From positions 1 to 64,000 of the forward strand of contig WAEK01000009.1 of assembly GCA_011634665.1 (NCBI GenBank): a stretch of 64,000 nucleotides of DNA, in the 5' to 3' direction. The notes beneath the pieces were generated by a model. It saw nothing but the letters and a program-made list of their open reading frames with translations, did not search any database and had not been told where the DNA came from. Below, piece after piece: positions 10,459 through 21,303 of the stretch. The position numbers were made by a program, and so were the translations under genes. This stretch comes from Mortierella sp. BCC40632 (lineage: Eukaryota > Mortierellomycota > Mortierellomycetes > Mortierellales > Mortierellaceae). Each line of letters begins with the position of its first letter. The stretch's first letter is position 1.

Positions 10459-10728
10459 ATCTCACGACTTTGGTGGGTTCTTACACTAGAATTCGTGTCA
10501 GAGAATTTGAGAAGCCTTACCGTCAAATGGGTCTGACCATGCTCATTCAAACTACTAGAAGCGGTCGCCTCCATGTCTGAGCAAGACCTCAAACATTTCG
10601 GCAACCGTCTCCATATTCCCAACTCCTCACAAGAGACGGTAGAGTATAGAGTGACCACTCCAATAGGGAGGATAGGGGGCATGAAGACTAATTTAGACTC
10701 CCTCTTCTCGACACTGGATAAGAGATAA
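10459..10728 (+). pseudogene. F-box/LRR-like gene remnant
   Basis: One frame reads L-W-W-V-L-T-L-E-F-V-S-E-N-L-R-S-L, then an in-frame TGA (10534-10536), then S-F-K-L-L-E-A-V-A-S-M-S-E-Q-D-L and P-I-G-R-I-G-G-M-K-T, ending at TAA 10726-10728. The leucine spacing resembles the C-terminal LRR portion of fungal F-box proteins. The TGA could derive from CGA. Nothing upstream continues the frame, so this is a fragment. The family call is tentative. Confidence 0.35.
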
Positions 10729-12000
10729 GGGATGAAGGGGGATGGTCCCATAGCGGGCTTGGTTCGATAACAGGTCTGGTTTGATAACAGGTCAGACAAG
10801 AAGTTCAATCTTGCCGGTAAAATAGCCTTTTTAAACCTCTCGTGCCCAAAATGACCAATCCGCTCAACCCCTTTGACCTTTTACCCTGTACCATACGATC
10901 ATAGTAGAGAGCCAAACTGTAGGTAGATCCCCAGCTCAGCAGCATAACACATTTTTATCTCTTTATACCTACTCTTGATACAAAGAAAGTGAGTAAAGAA
11001 TAATGGAAAGGTATATGTGAACAAACATGAAGCTCAGATTCTTTGCATTCGCCCTTTCTTCCTACATTCAACGCTCTCTTCTCTTCACTTTTCTTCTCCA
11101 TCTCCTCTTTTTTATGCCTTTTGACAGCAGTCTGCCTGCCTGTGCTGGTTCTAGTGGAAGTGAGTATGACTAATGAAATGAGGTACAGTGAGATGACTCT
11201 GCAGTCCTTGCTTCAAACCTCTGCCCCAGGATGACTCGATGACATACTCGGCGCTCTAGTGGCGGGCGATAAACCGAAACCGCTAATGACCAGTGGGTCC
11301 TGGAAACTCGACATTTTGCAGTATCCAAAGCAATCATAACGTGAAGCTGGACTAAAGAGCTCGGTTTTGGCTAGCGCGAGTAGAAGCTGCAAGTGGTTGC
11401 TAGTTTTTTTTTTTTTTTTTTTTGCTTGCTTGCTTGATGGCTGAGCGTGCAATGTCTTCGCCGCCGAAATCACCATCTTGGCACAGTAAGATAGGCCCTC
11501 GTCGAAAAGGTGCAGTATTCTTTTTATCGCAAAACGGCCACTTACAACTTGATCCTGCTGGCCACATCAGCTTTCGCAACTTATCTAGTGAGGCTTCCCA
11601 TGTCTGCCCCAGTGGTTTCTGTCGCCAAAACTACCTCCATACTGTTCATGGATACATAACGCCCTTGTAGCGCTCACAGCGCCTCGTAAACTTATGCCTC
11701 ATAAGCTTCAGCTCATCAACATCCAGACGTTGCATCCAGACGTCAGCTTTTATCACGAAAGCATCCTCGTTCCTCCCTGTAGCTCGGAACGTACGTGCAC
11801 CTTCACCATCTGTGATCAGCTTTAGATTTTTGAAGGCTGGGATTATCTCCTTTTTCATAACCCTGTCTGCTGCTTCTTAGCTCTAGGGTACCCACAAAGT
11901 TCTAGGTGGTCAGTTGTCTATGATAATAGAAAACTTTGATCGAAATGCATAAGCTTATCTGTTTCATACCTGCTTCGCGTGAAGAAGCCCTTTATTTTTG

Positions 12001-12034
<34 letters not shown>

Positions 12035-13667
12035 CACCACATCCTGGACCGAAGTCGCCTTCACATTTGGCGGTCCTCTCCTTTAGTTGTTCTCTCGAAG
12101 AATGACTTCAGCCAAGGCATCATCGGGAAACTATGACTGTCATTCAGCGTCGTTGCCCGCCGTTCGATTCAACTACAGATAGCCAGTGAAGTAAAGTTGA
12201 GTCTTCCCTGTTAAAACCAGATTATGGGCGACACTTGAATGTCCATGCCACCCTCCTTGATTGATAAACCACGTCTGAGTATAGGTAGAGGGAGCCTCGT
12301 AGTGAAGTCTGTTGAATCACATTAATCCAAATATCTGCCCCAGCGGACTGGGCAGGTTCTCTGTCGGTGATCAAAAAAAAAAAAAAAAAAAAAAAGCGCC
12401 GTAGCTAATGTAATCATCTAGTCATCTAGACACGGCTCGATATTTTTATATTTTTTTTTATCCCAATGGGAAAAAGTATCGACTGGTCATCCTTGCGCAA
12501 GCAAACCAGGTCAGGGGTACCAAATAGCAGGCTGAAAGGGCTGTCGTTAACTGCAAAAGGTGTAAGTATTGAGCTGACCCAACATCAAAACGAAAGATCG
12601 CTAGCAAGTCCGTCGCGCATGTCCCGTTCGGTGAAAAAAAAAATAGGAATGGGCTCAGTATCAAGAAGGTGACCCTCCAGTCCTGCATAGACATGAGGGT
12701 TAACGAGTATGTACGACGCGTGTCTGACCGAACCCTCTGGCCTTTACCTGCGACACCTGTCAGAACTGGTTGTACTAGCTTTGCCTCTGATACATGGCCT
12801 GCGAGGCATCAACAAACATATTCGTGGAAAAAAAAAAAAAAAATATTGCATTACCTGGCGAGGGTCTCTGGATGAGGATTTTAAATGTTTTTTTAGACGG
12901 CATCTCAGCAAAACCATCAGAGTTGTCATCCATCGGGTTGGGCTCTGGTGGGGAATCAATCCTGTCTAGGACGATTTGCCCATCACATGGGACAGGGAGC
13001 AGGATGCGCCAGAAGTGAGCTCATCAGCGGTGACATTGTCCAAGCAAGGAGTCGTATTAGTCTCGAAAAGACCTTTGACGTCTCCAACTGTTGCTGCAGC
13101 TGTGGTAGAGACAAGAAAAGACAGAAAACGGTAAAGCGAGCGTCAGCCATTGTTCCGGGAGGGAGGATGGGTTGACAGGAAAAAGCGCGAGAGGTGAATG
13201 AGCAAAGAAAAAAGGGTAGAGGAGAACATGACTGGCTTGCGGCTGGAGAGAGATCTTGATCACCCAACCAATGTATTTTCTCCTAACTTGATTATCTTTG
13301 AGAGAACTGCCACCAGAAAAATGCCTAGCCAGCTTCTCGCTGAATGCAATAGCAAAGACTTGAGCTCAGTTAAAGAAGAAAACAAAGTGTCAACCAAGTA
13401 CTGTGCCCTTGGTTGGAGAAAGATCCCTGCTAACTCAACCTTCGCTCAAACCAAAACTAGACTACTAGCCAAGACTTCACTAATCCACACTCTTCCCTTG
13501 TTAGCCCGCTCAAAATCGACGGTTTTACGAGGGAGGAGTGTAGTGGCCCCTTTGCAGTCTCTCCCTGTTCTCTAATATCTAGTTTTTAATATGCATCAAG
13601 TCTTGGGAATGCTGCGTGAAAGAAAACTTTGGCCATGGTCATCTCACTAAACAGCGAACATGGCCCT
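10729..13667. other. Gene-poor region, no gene supported
   Basis: It holds homopolymer tracts (T near 11405-11423 and 12002-12034, A near 12373-12395 and 12829-12842) and scattered ORFs of 60-125 codons without recognisable motifs. The 125-codon ORF at 13198-13575 (+) and the 71-codon ORF at 11646-11858 (-) have unbiased composition and may be relics, but I cannot support them as genes. Confidence 0.45.
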
Positions 13668-15571
13668 CTAGCGCAACAAAGAACGTGCCATCATCACACG
13701 CATGACTTCACTCGCTCCTCCCAAGATACGATGTACTCGAGCATCCCGGAAGAGAACGTTCACCCTATTGCTGTCTAAACATCCATGTCCATCATGCAAC
13801 TGTAGGCATTCGTCACAGATTGCGAAGCATTTCTCTGATGCTTGCAACTTGGCCATCGCGGAGAAGAGTGAGGCGTTTGGATCACCTCGATCCAAGGCCA
13901 TAGCTGCTTGCCGGATCATCAGACGAGATGTAACTAGATCAGTCGCCAAATCAGCCAGTTTTAGCTCTGCCTGGATCGTGTGTGTCTCGTCAACCCGCTT
14001 GTGAGCACGGAGATGGACCAAGGTATCGTCCAACGAGGTTTGCGCCGCGCCAAGACTGCATGATCCTAGAAGTTTAAAGTTCAAAAATTCATCGTTATTT
14101 TTTTTTTCTTTCTTTTTTCAGTCTACGAGCACCATCGAATCTCCAAAAGCTGAAAAGAACTTGCTTCAAGACTTACCAATGTTAACTCGGGTACCGTTTA
14201 AACCACTCATTGCGATATGAAATCCCTGACCTTCGGATCCAACCAGGTTCTCCACTGGGACTTCACAGTTCTCCATAATGAGGGCTCTTGTTGGCTGTGA
14301 ATTCCACCCAACCTTGCGCTCCTTCTTGCCAAAGCTAAGGCCTTTGAAGCCCTTCTCGACAATAAAGCACGACACGCCATTTGGGCCTTTTCCACCAGTA
14401 CGAGCCATAACCAGGTAAACATCGGAAGCTCCGGCACCAGAGATGAATGCCTTGCTACCGTTTAGAATGTAATGTGACCCGTTCTTGACAGCCTTTGTTG
14501 TAAGACTGGCTGCGTCGGATCCTGCGTCAGGCTCCGTAAGGCAGTAGGCCGACAGGAGGTCCATGTTGATCAGCTTTGGCAGATATTTTTTCTGCTGAGC
14601 CTCGGAGCCGTATGTGTCTAAAGACGATCAAGGCAAGAGGGCTTGTCAGGAGAACTAGTACCAATACAAAACCTTCCTATCGTCGGACGCGCATCGAAAA
14701 CCAAGGGTTCTTTCTTACCGATTATCCACGCACACATACTAGAATAACAACACCATTCGTAGCAATGAGGTTAGAATAAAGTGACCATTGACCATTGTTC
14801 ACTTTACTATGCAGCAGAATCTAAGCAACGACCTGCCAGTTTTCTTGCAACACTTACTTGTGAAGAGTCATGTACGCAGTAACAGAGACATCGCCCATCG
14901 CCAGTGCTTCAAAAACTACCGAGGTATCAAGTCTTCCTAGACCAGAGCCTCCTACTTCTTTCCGGACATAAAGACCACCGAATCCGAGGCTAGCACTCTT
15001 GCGAATTACATCGACTGGAAAGAACTCTTCTCTATCCCACTGTTGGAAGCGTTCAGTGGCAAAAAAAAAAAAAAAAAAAAAAAAAAAAGATAGAGCGGTT
15101 CTGGGTTGAGCTAAAAGGCAAAAGGTTGAAGGCGCCAGTGTAGTAGATCCTTTGACTACCTGGCCATGCTTACCTGCATCATCATTGGGGAAAATTCTGC
15201 TTCAGCAAAAGCGCGTGCTCGGCGCTGAAGCTCTTGTTGATCCTCTACAAGGTTGTGCAGTATAGTTAGGCAACAGATTTTTGATTTAGCTTGCAGATTT
15301 TTTATGCTCGCCTGGTCTACCGTCGTCTTTGCCCCCATTTAAAGCGATGCTTACCTGTGAGACCAATCGAGGCTAGTGGTGCACGAAACGAAGAAGGTTA
15401 CGGGGTTTGTGTTAGGAGTGGTTCCTACCAACAAAAATCGCAAACAACGAGCGAACAATACATACGATCAATAGGCAACGTTGATACACAGCGTGCCTGG
15501 CCCGACACGTTAATGAGGGGCCGTCTTGGTAGTCTTGGGAGACGAGGAGAGATACGACGGAGAAATAGCAT
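13668..15571 (-). CDS. Isobutyryl-CoA-dehydrogenase-like (ACAD8 family) protein, catalytic Glu replaced
   Basis: Seven exons on the minus strand: 15571-15466, 15372-15355 (18 nt), 15244-15174, 15039-14858, 14738-14719 (20 nt), 14617-14177 and 14065-13668. All joins keep phase and give 411 aa, close to the family length (about 415). The first 30 residues are Arg-rich and lack acidic residues, as in a mitochondrial presequence. ACAD8 landmarks follow in order: [52 protein letters not shown] and V-G-W-N-S-Q-P-T-R. The family oxidises isobutyryl-CoA in valine breakdown with FAD. Three key features are lost here: the R-K-Q-F-G FAD-contact segment is replaced and two residues shorter (H-K-R-V-D-E), H-G-G-Y-G reads H-D-G-H-G, and the catalytic Glu of I-L-E-G is Gly395. 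The frame is intact, so this is a pseudoenzyme or a gene at an early stage of loss. Confidence 0.85.
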
Positions 15572-18220
15572 TGAGAGAGAGAAGTATAGGGGAGAGGGGA
15601 GAGGGGAGAGGAGAGAGAGGGGGATAGAGGATAGGAGAGTTGGGGAGAGAGTTGTAGAAAGAAGCAAATTAATGGGACGTGAGAAGAATCGAGCTGGTCT
15701 AGCAAACCTCGCGAGTGCACAGTCACACAGCCCAGCAGGATTAACTATCCCGCTTGCTGCTGGCTGGCTATGGGGAGAGAGAAGAAAAGGGCTTTCAAGG
15801 CCATCTGACAGAAAGATTTATCCCTCTTTGGCGCATCAGGATATGCTCACATGCAGAAGCAAAAAGGACAGACAGAGGACGACGAGGGCGTATCCCAACC
15901 TGTGGCACCACACACTTCTTGTCTATTTCCCACGCATTCTTCCCACTTTCTTCCCACGCACTCTTCCTACGTACTATCCTCCTTTCCAGTCTTCCTACCA
16001 CATCCGTTCTGCCTCCTTCCTATTATTTTTTTTTATGTAAGGATCAAGAAGGCAACGAGAAAGGAGGATGGTCTTTTTTTTCCTGAAAGCAATACTCTTA
16101 ATCAGGCTAAAGAAAAAGGGGGAGGGGGGAGGAAGGGTTCTTGTCAGGCCTACCTCCGGAAAAGGAGACTTTTTTTTAACCCTTCCTAGCAGAGTGATTT
16201 GCGCCTCCTTCGGCAAGCCAACTAGGGTAGCTGGGGTGAACGAGTTTTTGGGGTTCAGTAGGCCTAGCTTCAAGCACCAAACTCGGTCAAATTGGTATCC
16301 TTCTCTCAGAATCATGACGACCACACCTTCTCTTGGACAGGAACTTCAGGATAACTACTCTGCCCTCTCATCTCATAAAGAAAAAGAAGCAAGGAAAATC
16401 GAAAGTCGACAGCAGGACTCGGCCTTGTCCTCGCACTCTTTGCCCTTCAGAGGGCAAATGAGTGCACACTCTGCCTTTGCTCCTTCTATCGAAGTATTCG
16501 GATATGATGCTATGTAAATAGAATCCGATGCTACCTAGCGTTGTCCGGCGCCGTATGGAGCTCTCGGGTACTCTACCAAAAAAAAAAAAAACTACATGCA
16601 GCGGGACACCATCTGTGTTTGTGTACTCCGCCAGCATCCTTAAAAAGAAAAGCGATTTTTCTCTGTGCTCAGCCAATAAAAGAGATGCAACGGACCTTTT
16701 TTTTCGCCATCTTTCTTTCTTCGGCCTCGGAACATGCCCGCCTAGACCGAATCAATCTCACGCAGAAGAGTTCCAATAAAGCACCTCCATCTATCTTCCC
16801 TGAAAACTACCAAAGACTCGTCGTCCGTCTCGTAAACCTGGGACCTAGTGAATCTACAACCCTTCACTGCTCTTGCTCCCTGCGCAGAGTTCTTGAAAGC
16901 TATCTTATCCAATATTGGCGATGCTGGGTCTCTACGTTGATTTACCTCGTCTCAACCGTTGTACATCAAGCTTCTCGTAGGTAAAACATAAGCAATATGA
17001 GAGGGACATAGTCCATATGAAGAAAGGATACCACTTCTCACTCATCCTCTTGATACCCTTGCCCACGAAGCGCTATCTCATCAAAAGTCGCATTCATAGA
17101 CCCTTACATTAGCCAGCTCCATGCGGACCATCCACCCCCACCCCCTCAAGTCCAGCTCATTCTTTCATAGATTCTGCTCAATGGTATCTAGCTAGTTTCT
17201 GTGCTCAACGGTAGTCTATCTGGTGCGATGCTTCCTACCTCACTGATGTGTGCCCCGCCCTTTCATGCTTTTCTCTTTATCTGATTACTTTAGAGGATCC
17301 GTCCTACCTACCTTTGACATGGATGCTCACATTTGTTCATGCATGCAACTCACTTGTCTACGATCGGTGTAAAGCACGATTGGATGACTGAAAATGTAGT
17401 GGTACCACAAACCTATGAAAAGTATCCAGGACAACAGACAATTCCCTCTTTCTTCAAGAAAAAGATTTTTTTTTCGACTCGCCATTCGAACCATTGAACA
17501 AGTGGTGTAGGGTTGCTCCCCCCTCTCCCCCAAGGCCTACATTTTCAGTGTCTGTCAGAGTGGAGAGAATCAAGGTGTAGTCTAGAAAAGAAACACTGGG
17601 AGTCCCTAGTATCATCCATCTCAAAGATTCGAAACAGCGAGACTGGAGCTCGTGTAGGCTGTCCTTCACTCTTCTTGCTATGTTTAATCGAGCAGTCAAT
17701 ATACCCATGCATAAAATGAATTTTTCAATGCAGTGAACATCCCGAGGTATCATTATGCCAATGTGCTGTTGGCTGATGAGATTATATTTGTGGATATTGG
17801 CTACTTTCTCTTTGTTCCTTCACTCGTATGCGAAGACTTGCTCAACAAAAGCCGATAGTGGAGATGATACTCATGGACGATTCAAGGCAAATTTGGGGCA
17901 CGATGATCGGACTGGAAACATTCAGGCAGTGAACAGTGGATCTTCAATATAAACTTCGATGGAATCGGATTGTAAACGGTCCGGTCACCAGTTCACTGCG
18001 GATTACTATCAGGCCGAGTAGTCTCGGATATGGTATGCATTCCCCGATCCGTATGGTAGTTGGTCGGATCAGACGCCATGTAGTAGTATACTATGATGCA
18101 ACGACTTCAGAGAGGCCTCCCGTGCGATTTGTTTATTGGGTCCGAACAGGAAGCGAGGGCACAGAAAGGTCTGCTTCCTCCTTTCGACTCAATGATCTAT
18201 AAAAAAAAAAAAAAAAAACA
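15572..18220. other. Intergenic, no gene supported
   Basis: GA/CT-rich near 15590-15660, with short ORFs elsewhere. A stretch at about 17735-18110 reads in one frame as protein-like pieces (A-N-V-L-L-A-D-E-I-I-F-V-D) broken by several TGA/TAG codons, possibly a decayed gene. Nothing can be named. Confidence 0.4.
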
Positions 18221-18290
18221 GAGAGCGGTCATAGCCCACAGTCTCAAAATCTGACGAGCATAGACCTACCAGCTGAGCTAGTGTAGGAGA

Positions 18291-20580
18291 GCACGTGTAG
18301 TCAAGGATTCGGTATGACTGACCCAAAACATAGGGGAAAGCGCGTTGCCTCTGTCAACACCTGGAGAGGCACTTTATCAAGGGAAGACACACAATGGACA
18401 ATAGTGGCAAAGCCATAAAATGATCCTTTCAAAGCTCTTGTACACTTGGTCGTGTTTACAAAAGGGTTCTCCTGATAGAAGCATGTGGCCAAAATCACAA
18501 GTAAAGAGGAGCTTGTCTTCATACACAGCCGCCAATGATATCTGAGTAAGTAGTCATCCTCCTCTCACTCTCGCCGAGGGTAATGGTAATATCGGAGATG
18601 CTGCTGTTGTATTTGTCCAAGTCTCAACTCAGAAGTCCGAGCCTCAGAGCACAGCAATCCTATGTTTTCAATGTCAACTAGTAGGTCATTCCCCCTCTAA
18701 TTACCCTCACATCAAGGTCATGGATGTGTAGCCCTCTTTAACCGAGAATACAAATATAAAAATGTAAGCCAGTAAGTTTGCTTTCTACCCAAATGAGAGA
18801 CACGAGAAAGATACAGACAAAGTGTAAAGGGAAACAGTGGCTGTCCTTTCAGCAACGTCTCCTATACTTACATCAGATTCTTCACTGTATTCAAAGGAGC
18901 TGTAGGATTGACAAGTGGAGAGGGGTAGACTTTTAATGACATATTCTTCTCCATCCCTGCTACAATTCAACTAAGAGCGTGGTAAAAGATGAAGAAATAA
19001 CCATCTGCAAGGCACCTCTTTTATTCTGTCTGCGCCTTTTCTGTTCATTTTTTTCTTCTTCTTATCAAGCAATGGGTTGACAAAAATGCAGATGGTGGCG
19101 GAGAGCAGTGGGTAGGTGGGTAGGGGAGGAAGAGAGGGGTCGCGACAGTGGCCGCTAAAAGTGAGGTAGGTGGCTGGGTGCATTCATGCTTAGGGGCGGC
19201 AGGGTTGACTGGATGGGCTTGATAGGTTGGTTGGTCGGAGAGGGCAGTGATAGTTGTTAGAAAGAGGAGGGTGTAGGAGACCAGGACTTGGGAGATGAGA
19301 TATAGCATGCTACTTATTACTCGCAAGTCACTGCACCATCTCTCATTATGCACTCCACACGAATATGTTGGATGAATAGACTACGACCTTCATGAACAGC
19401 AGCAAACTAAAATAGTCCATAGCGATATTGATGGAAAGATGTAGACAATTGCGCGTTCGACGCAGTTGATGCGACGTAGTAGGCGCTAGGATGTCGCTGT
19501 ATGAAGAAAGGGTAGTACAGAAAGATGGATCAGATCCCTACAGGACCAAGGCTAGGTATGTCGAACAATAAGCGCGACTTGACTATGATGGGACAAAATA
19601 ATTGGGAGTTGTTCAATAGGCGTGATCCTCTTTGTCGAGAGGCGTGCGAAAACAATCGCGCATTTACACCTAGTCAATATAGCCAATGGTCGACATTCGT
19701 TTACTACATGTGGTTCTTTAGAATCAAGCACTTTGAAATGGTGTTGAGTGAAACCCTTGGGTGTGTTGCGCTCTTGCTCTCTTCTGGCACAATCACAAAA
19801 GTCATCATTTCTTCCTCCCAAGTCCTTTCTTCTAGCCTTTCTCGCCTATGTTCTTGTTGAGCCATAACATGGTTTTCATTCTCCTGTAGCATAGATTTTC
19901 TTAAGATGCAAAGTCTACGCCTGTGTGCATGAACCGCGATGTTGTGCATAAGGGTGTATTCTACTCTCCCCGTGATATCTTGAGAGACGCAGCTCATTGC
20001 ACATGGGTCAAGTAAGAATGAAACTTTATTCCCCGAAAAAGTTCCGTAGTTCCTATATCTTCGCTCCGCGTCAGGAGTATCCTCTTTTGGAAGTAATTGT
20101 GTAGATCCCACTTTCCTCTTTTCAACTATAGAACTCCACTCAATGACATGACTGGCCGACTAGAAATCCTCCGAGTGTTCCAGTGTGTCTGGAGGGGCAT
20201 AGGAGATTTTTTCTTGTCCGTCCCACAGAAAAATCTCAAAGAGAACATCCATGAGTGAAGACTGTTGAGAAAAATATGCACAGCAGTGAAGCAGGAGGAT
20301 AGGGGACCGTGCGGGAACAAAGAAGACTGATGATAAAATATCCGCAAAAAAGAACACCATTGCTGCATTGCGATTATGAACTTGCGCTAGATGCATGGGA
20401 TATGAGATATTTCATGCTGATGGGCGGGATTTGTTGGGTTCATGACATCCTGGAATGACACCTTCCCGAAGCAAGTCTTTAGTCATTTCTCTGCTACCTT
20501 TTGTCTCCGAGTATCCAAGTATGTCCTTCAGGGTGAGGTCTAGCCTTCCTAGGAATAGAATGTCTTTCTGTCTCCTCAAC
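18291..20580. other. Intergenic, one unsupported ORF
   Basis: The longest candidate is a 135-codon minus-strand ORF (19704-20111), ATG-initiated and rich in charged residues in its centre (Q-Q-E-H-R-R-E-R-L-E-E-R). It has no recognisable domain and no clear promoter, so it is recorded only as possible. The rest shows no gene. Confidence 0.35.
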
Positions 20581-20590
20581 CCTTTTCGCA

Positions 20591-20596
20591 TATAAA
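20591..20596 (+). promoter_or_regulatory. TATA box of the 117-aa gene
   Basis: A clean TATAAA lies about 220 bp before the ATG at 20814. The leader between them contains an A tract of about 30 bases (20725-20754). Whether a leader intron exists cannot be seen. Confidence 0.5.
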
Positions 20597-20721
20597 ATGG
20601 CGCCGCGTCTGTTCAAAGTCCTGTACCAAAACACATCCAACTCCACTTCAAGACTCCACACTCACAGCCTATGTAAAGCCCTTTAACTTGCACGTTTGCC
20701 TTGGACACTACACCAACTATT

Positions 20722-20757
<36 letters not shown>

Positions 20758-20813
20758 GGCACGAACATTCACACAATAACATTTTAACTTGACCTTAATA
20801 GCCAAAAACTACC

Positions 20814-21167
20814 ATGGCCACCCATCAAGCTGAGATTATTGCTTTCGGCAAGGGCAACGCCCGCATCACTTACTATGACAACGAGAAGAACCCAACTGAC
20901 TCCGAGCCCTTTGGAGGTGTCAAGAACGGTCAGTATCGCTGGTCGGTTGGCTTTTTCCGCAACGACGTCAAGAAGTACGGCTTCACCCTCAAGAACGATG
21001 GCTTCCTTAGCTTGATCGTCCGCTGGAGAGACCAGGAGTTCGACTTCACGAACAAGTCTGACTTTGAGGTCATTGATTTCTGGAACCAAGAATCTTATAA
21101 GCCCTCCAAGACCAGTGCCTCCAATTCCCAGCATGTTGGCAACTTGTATCTCCTCGAGCAGCCTTAA
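20814..21167 (+). CDS. Hypothetical 117-aa intronless cytosolic protein
   Basis: A compact single-exon gene with ATG in good context (ctaccATGGCC), GC-rich codon use (AAG, GAC, ATC and GTC preferred) unlike the surrounding DNA, a TATA box upstream and AATAAA at 21298-21303, 131 bp after the stop. No signal peptide or membrane segment is present. The protein is rich in aromatic and alternating hydrophobic/polar stretches (Y-R-W-S-V-G-F-F, Y-G-F-T-L-K-N-D-G, L-S-L-I-V-R-W-R), which suggests a small beta-sandwich or beta-barrel. The codon bias suggests strong expression. I do not recognise the family and assign no function. Confidence 0.8.
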   Translation: MATHQAEIIAFGKGNARITYYDNEKNPTDSEPFGGVKNGQYRWSVGFFRNDVKKYGFTLKNDGFLSLIVRWRDQEFDFTNKSDFEVIDFWNQESYKPSKTSASNSQHVGNLYLLEQP

Positions 21168-21297
21168 GGCGACTTTTTTGTTCATTTTGACGGCTTCGCG
21201 TGCTAAAGTTGAGTGCTGCCTCCCTCAGCACCGACTGCATTTGACATCCCCTCGTCGTACGCCAAGTCCTCTGAGCACCCATATTGAGTGGTCCTCC

Positions 21298-21303
21298 AAT
21301 AAA
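21298..21303 (+). terminator. Poly(A) signal of the 117-aa gene
   Basis: AATAAA about 130 bp after the stop codon, in the position expected for fungal 3' processing. Confidence 0.5.

Noticed and set aside
15291..16040. 249-codon plus-strand ORF
   Set aside because: It overlaps the first two exons of the ACAD8-like gene antisense and is made of GA-repeat-encoded Arg/Glu. No domain.
18221..18287. tRNA-like segment on the minus strand with TAGCTCAGCTGGTAG (D-arm-like) followed downstream by a T run
   Set aside because: The acceptor ends do not pair, the anticodon stem pairs only over three bases, and the T-loop lacks TTCGA. At best a decayed tRNA or SINE head; not called.
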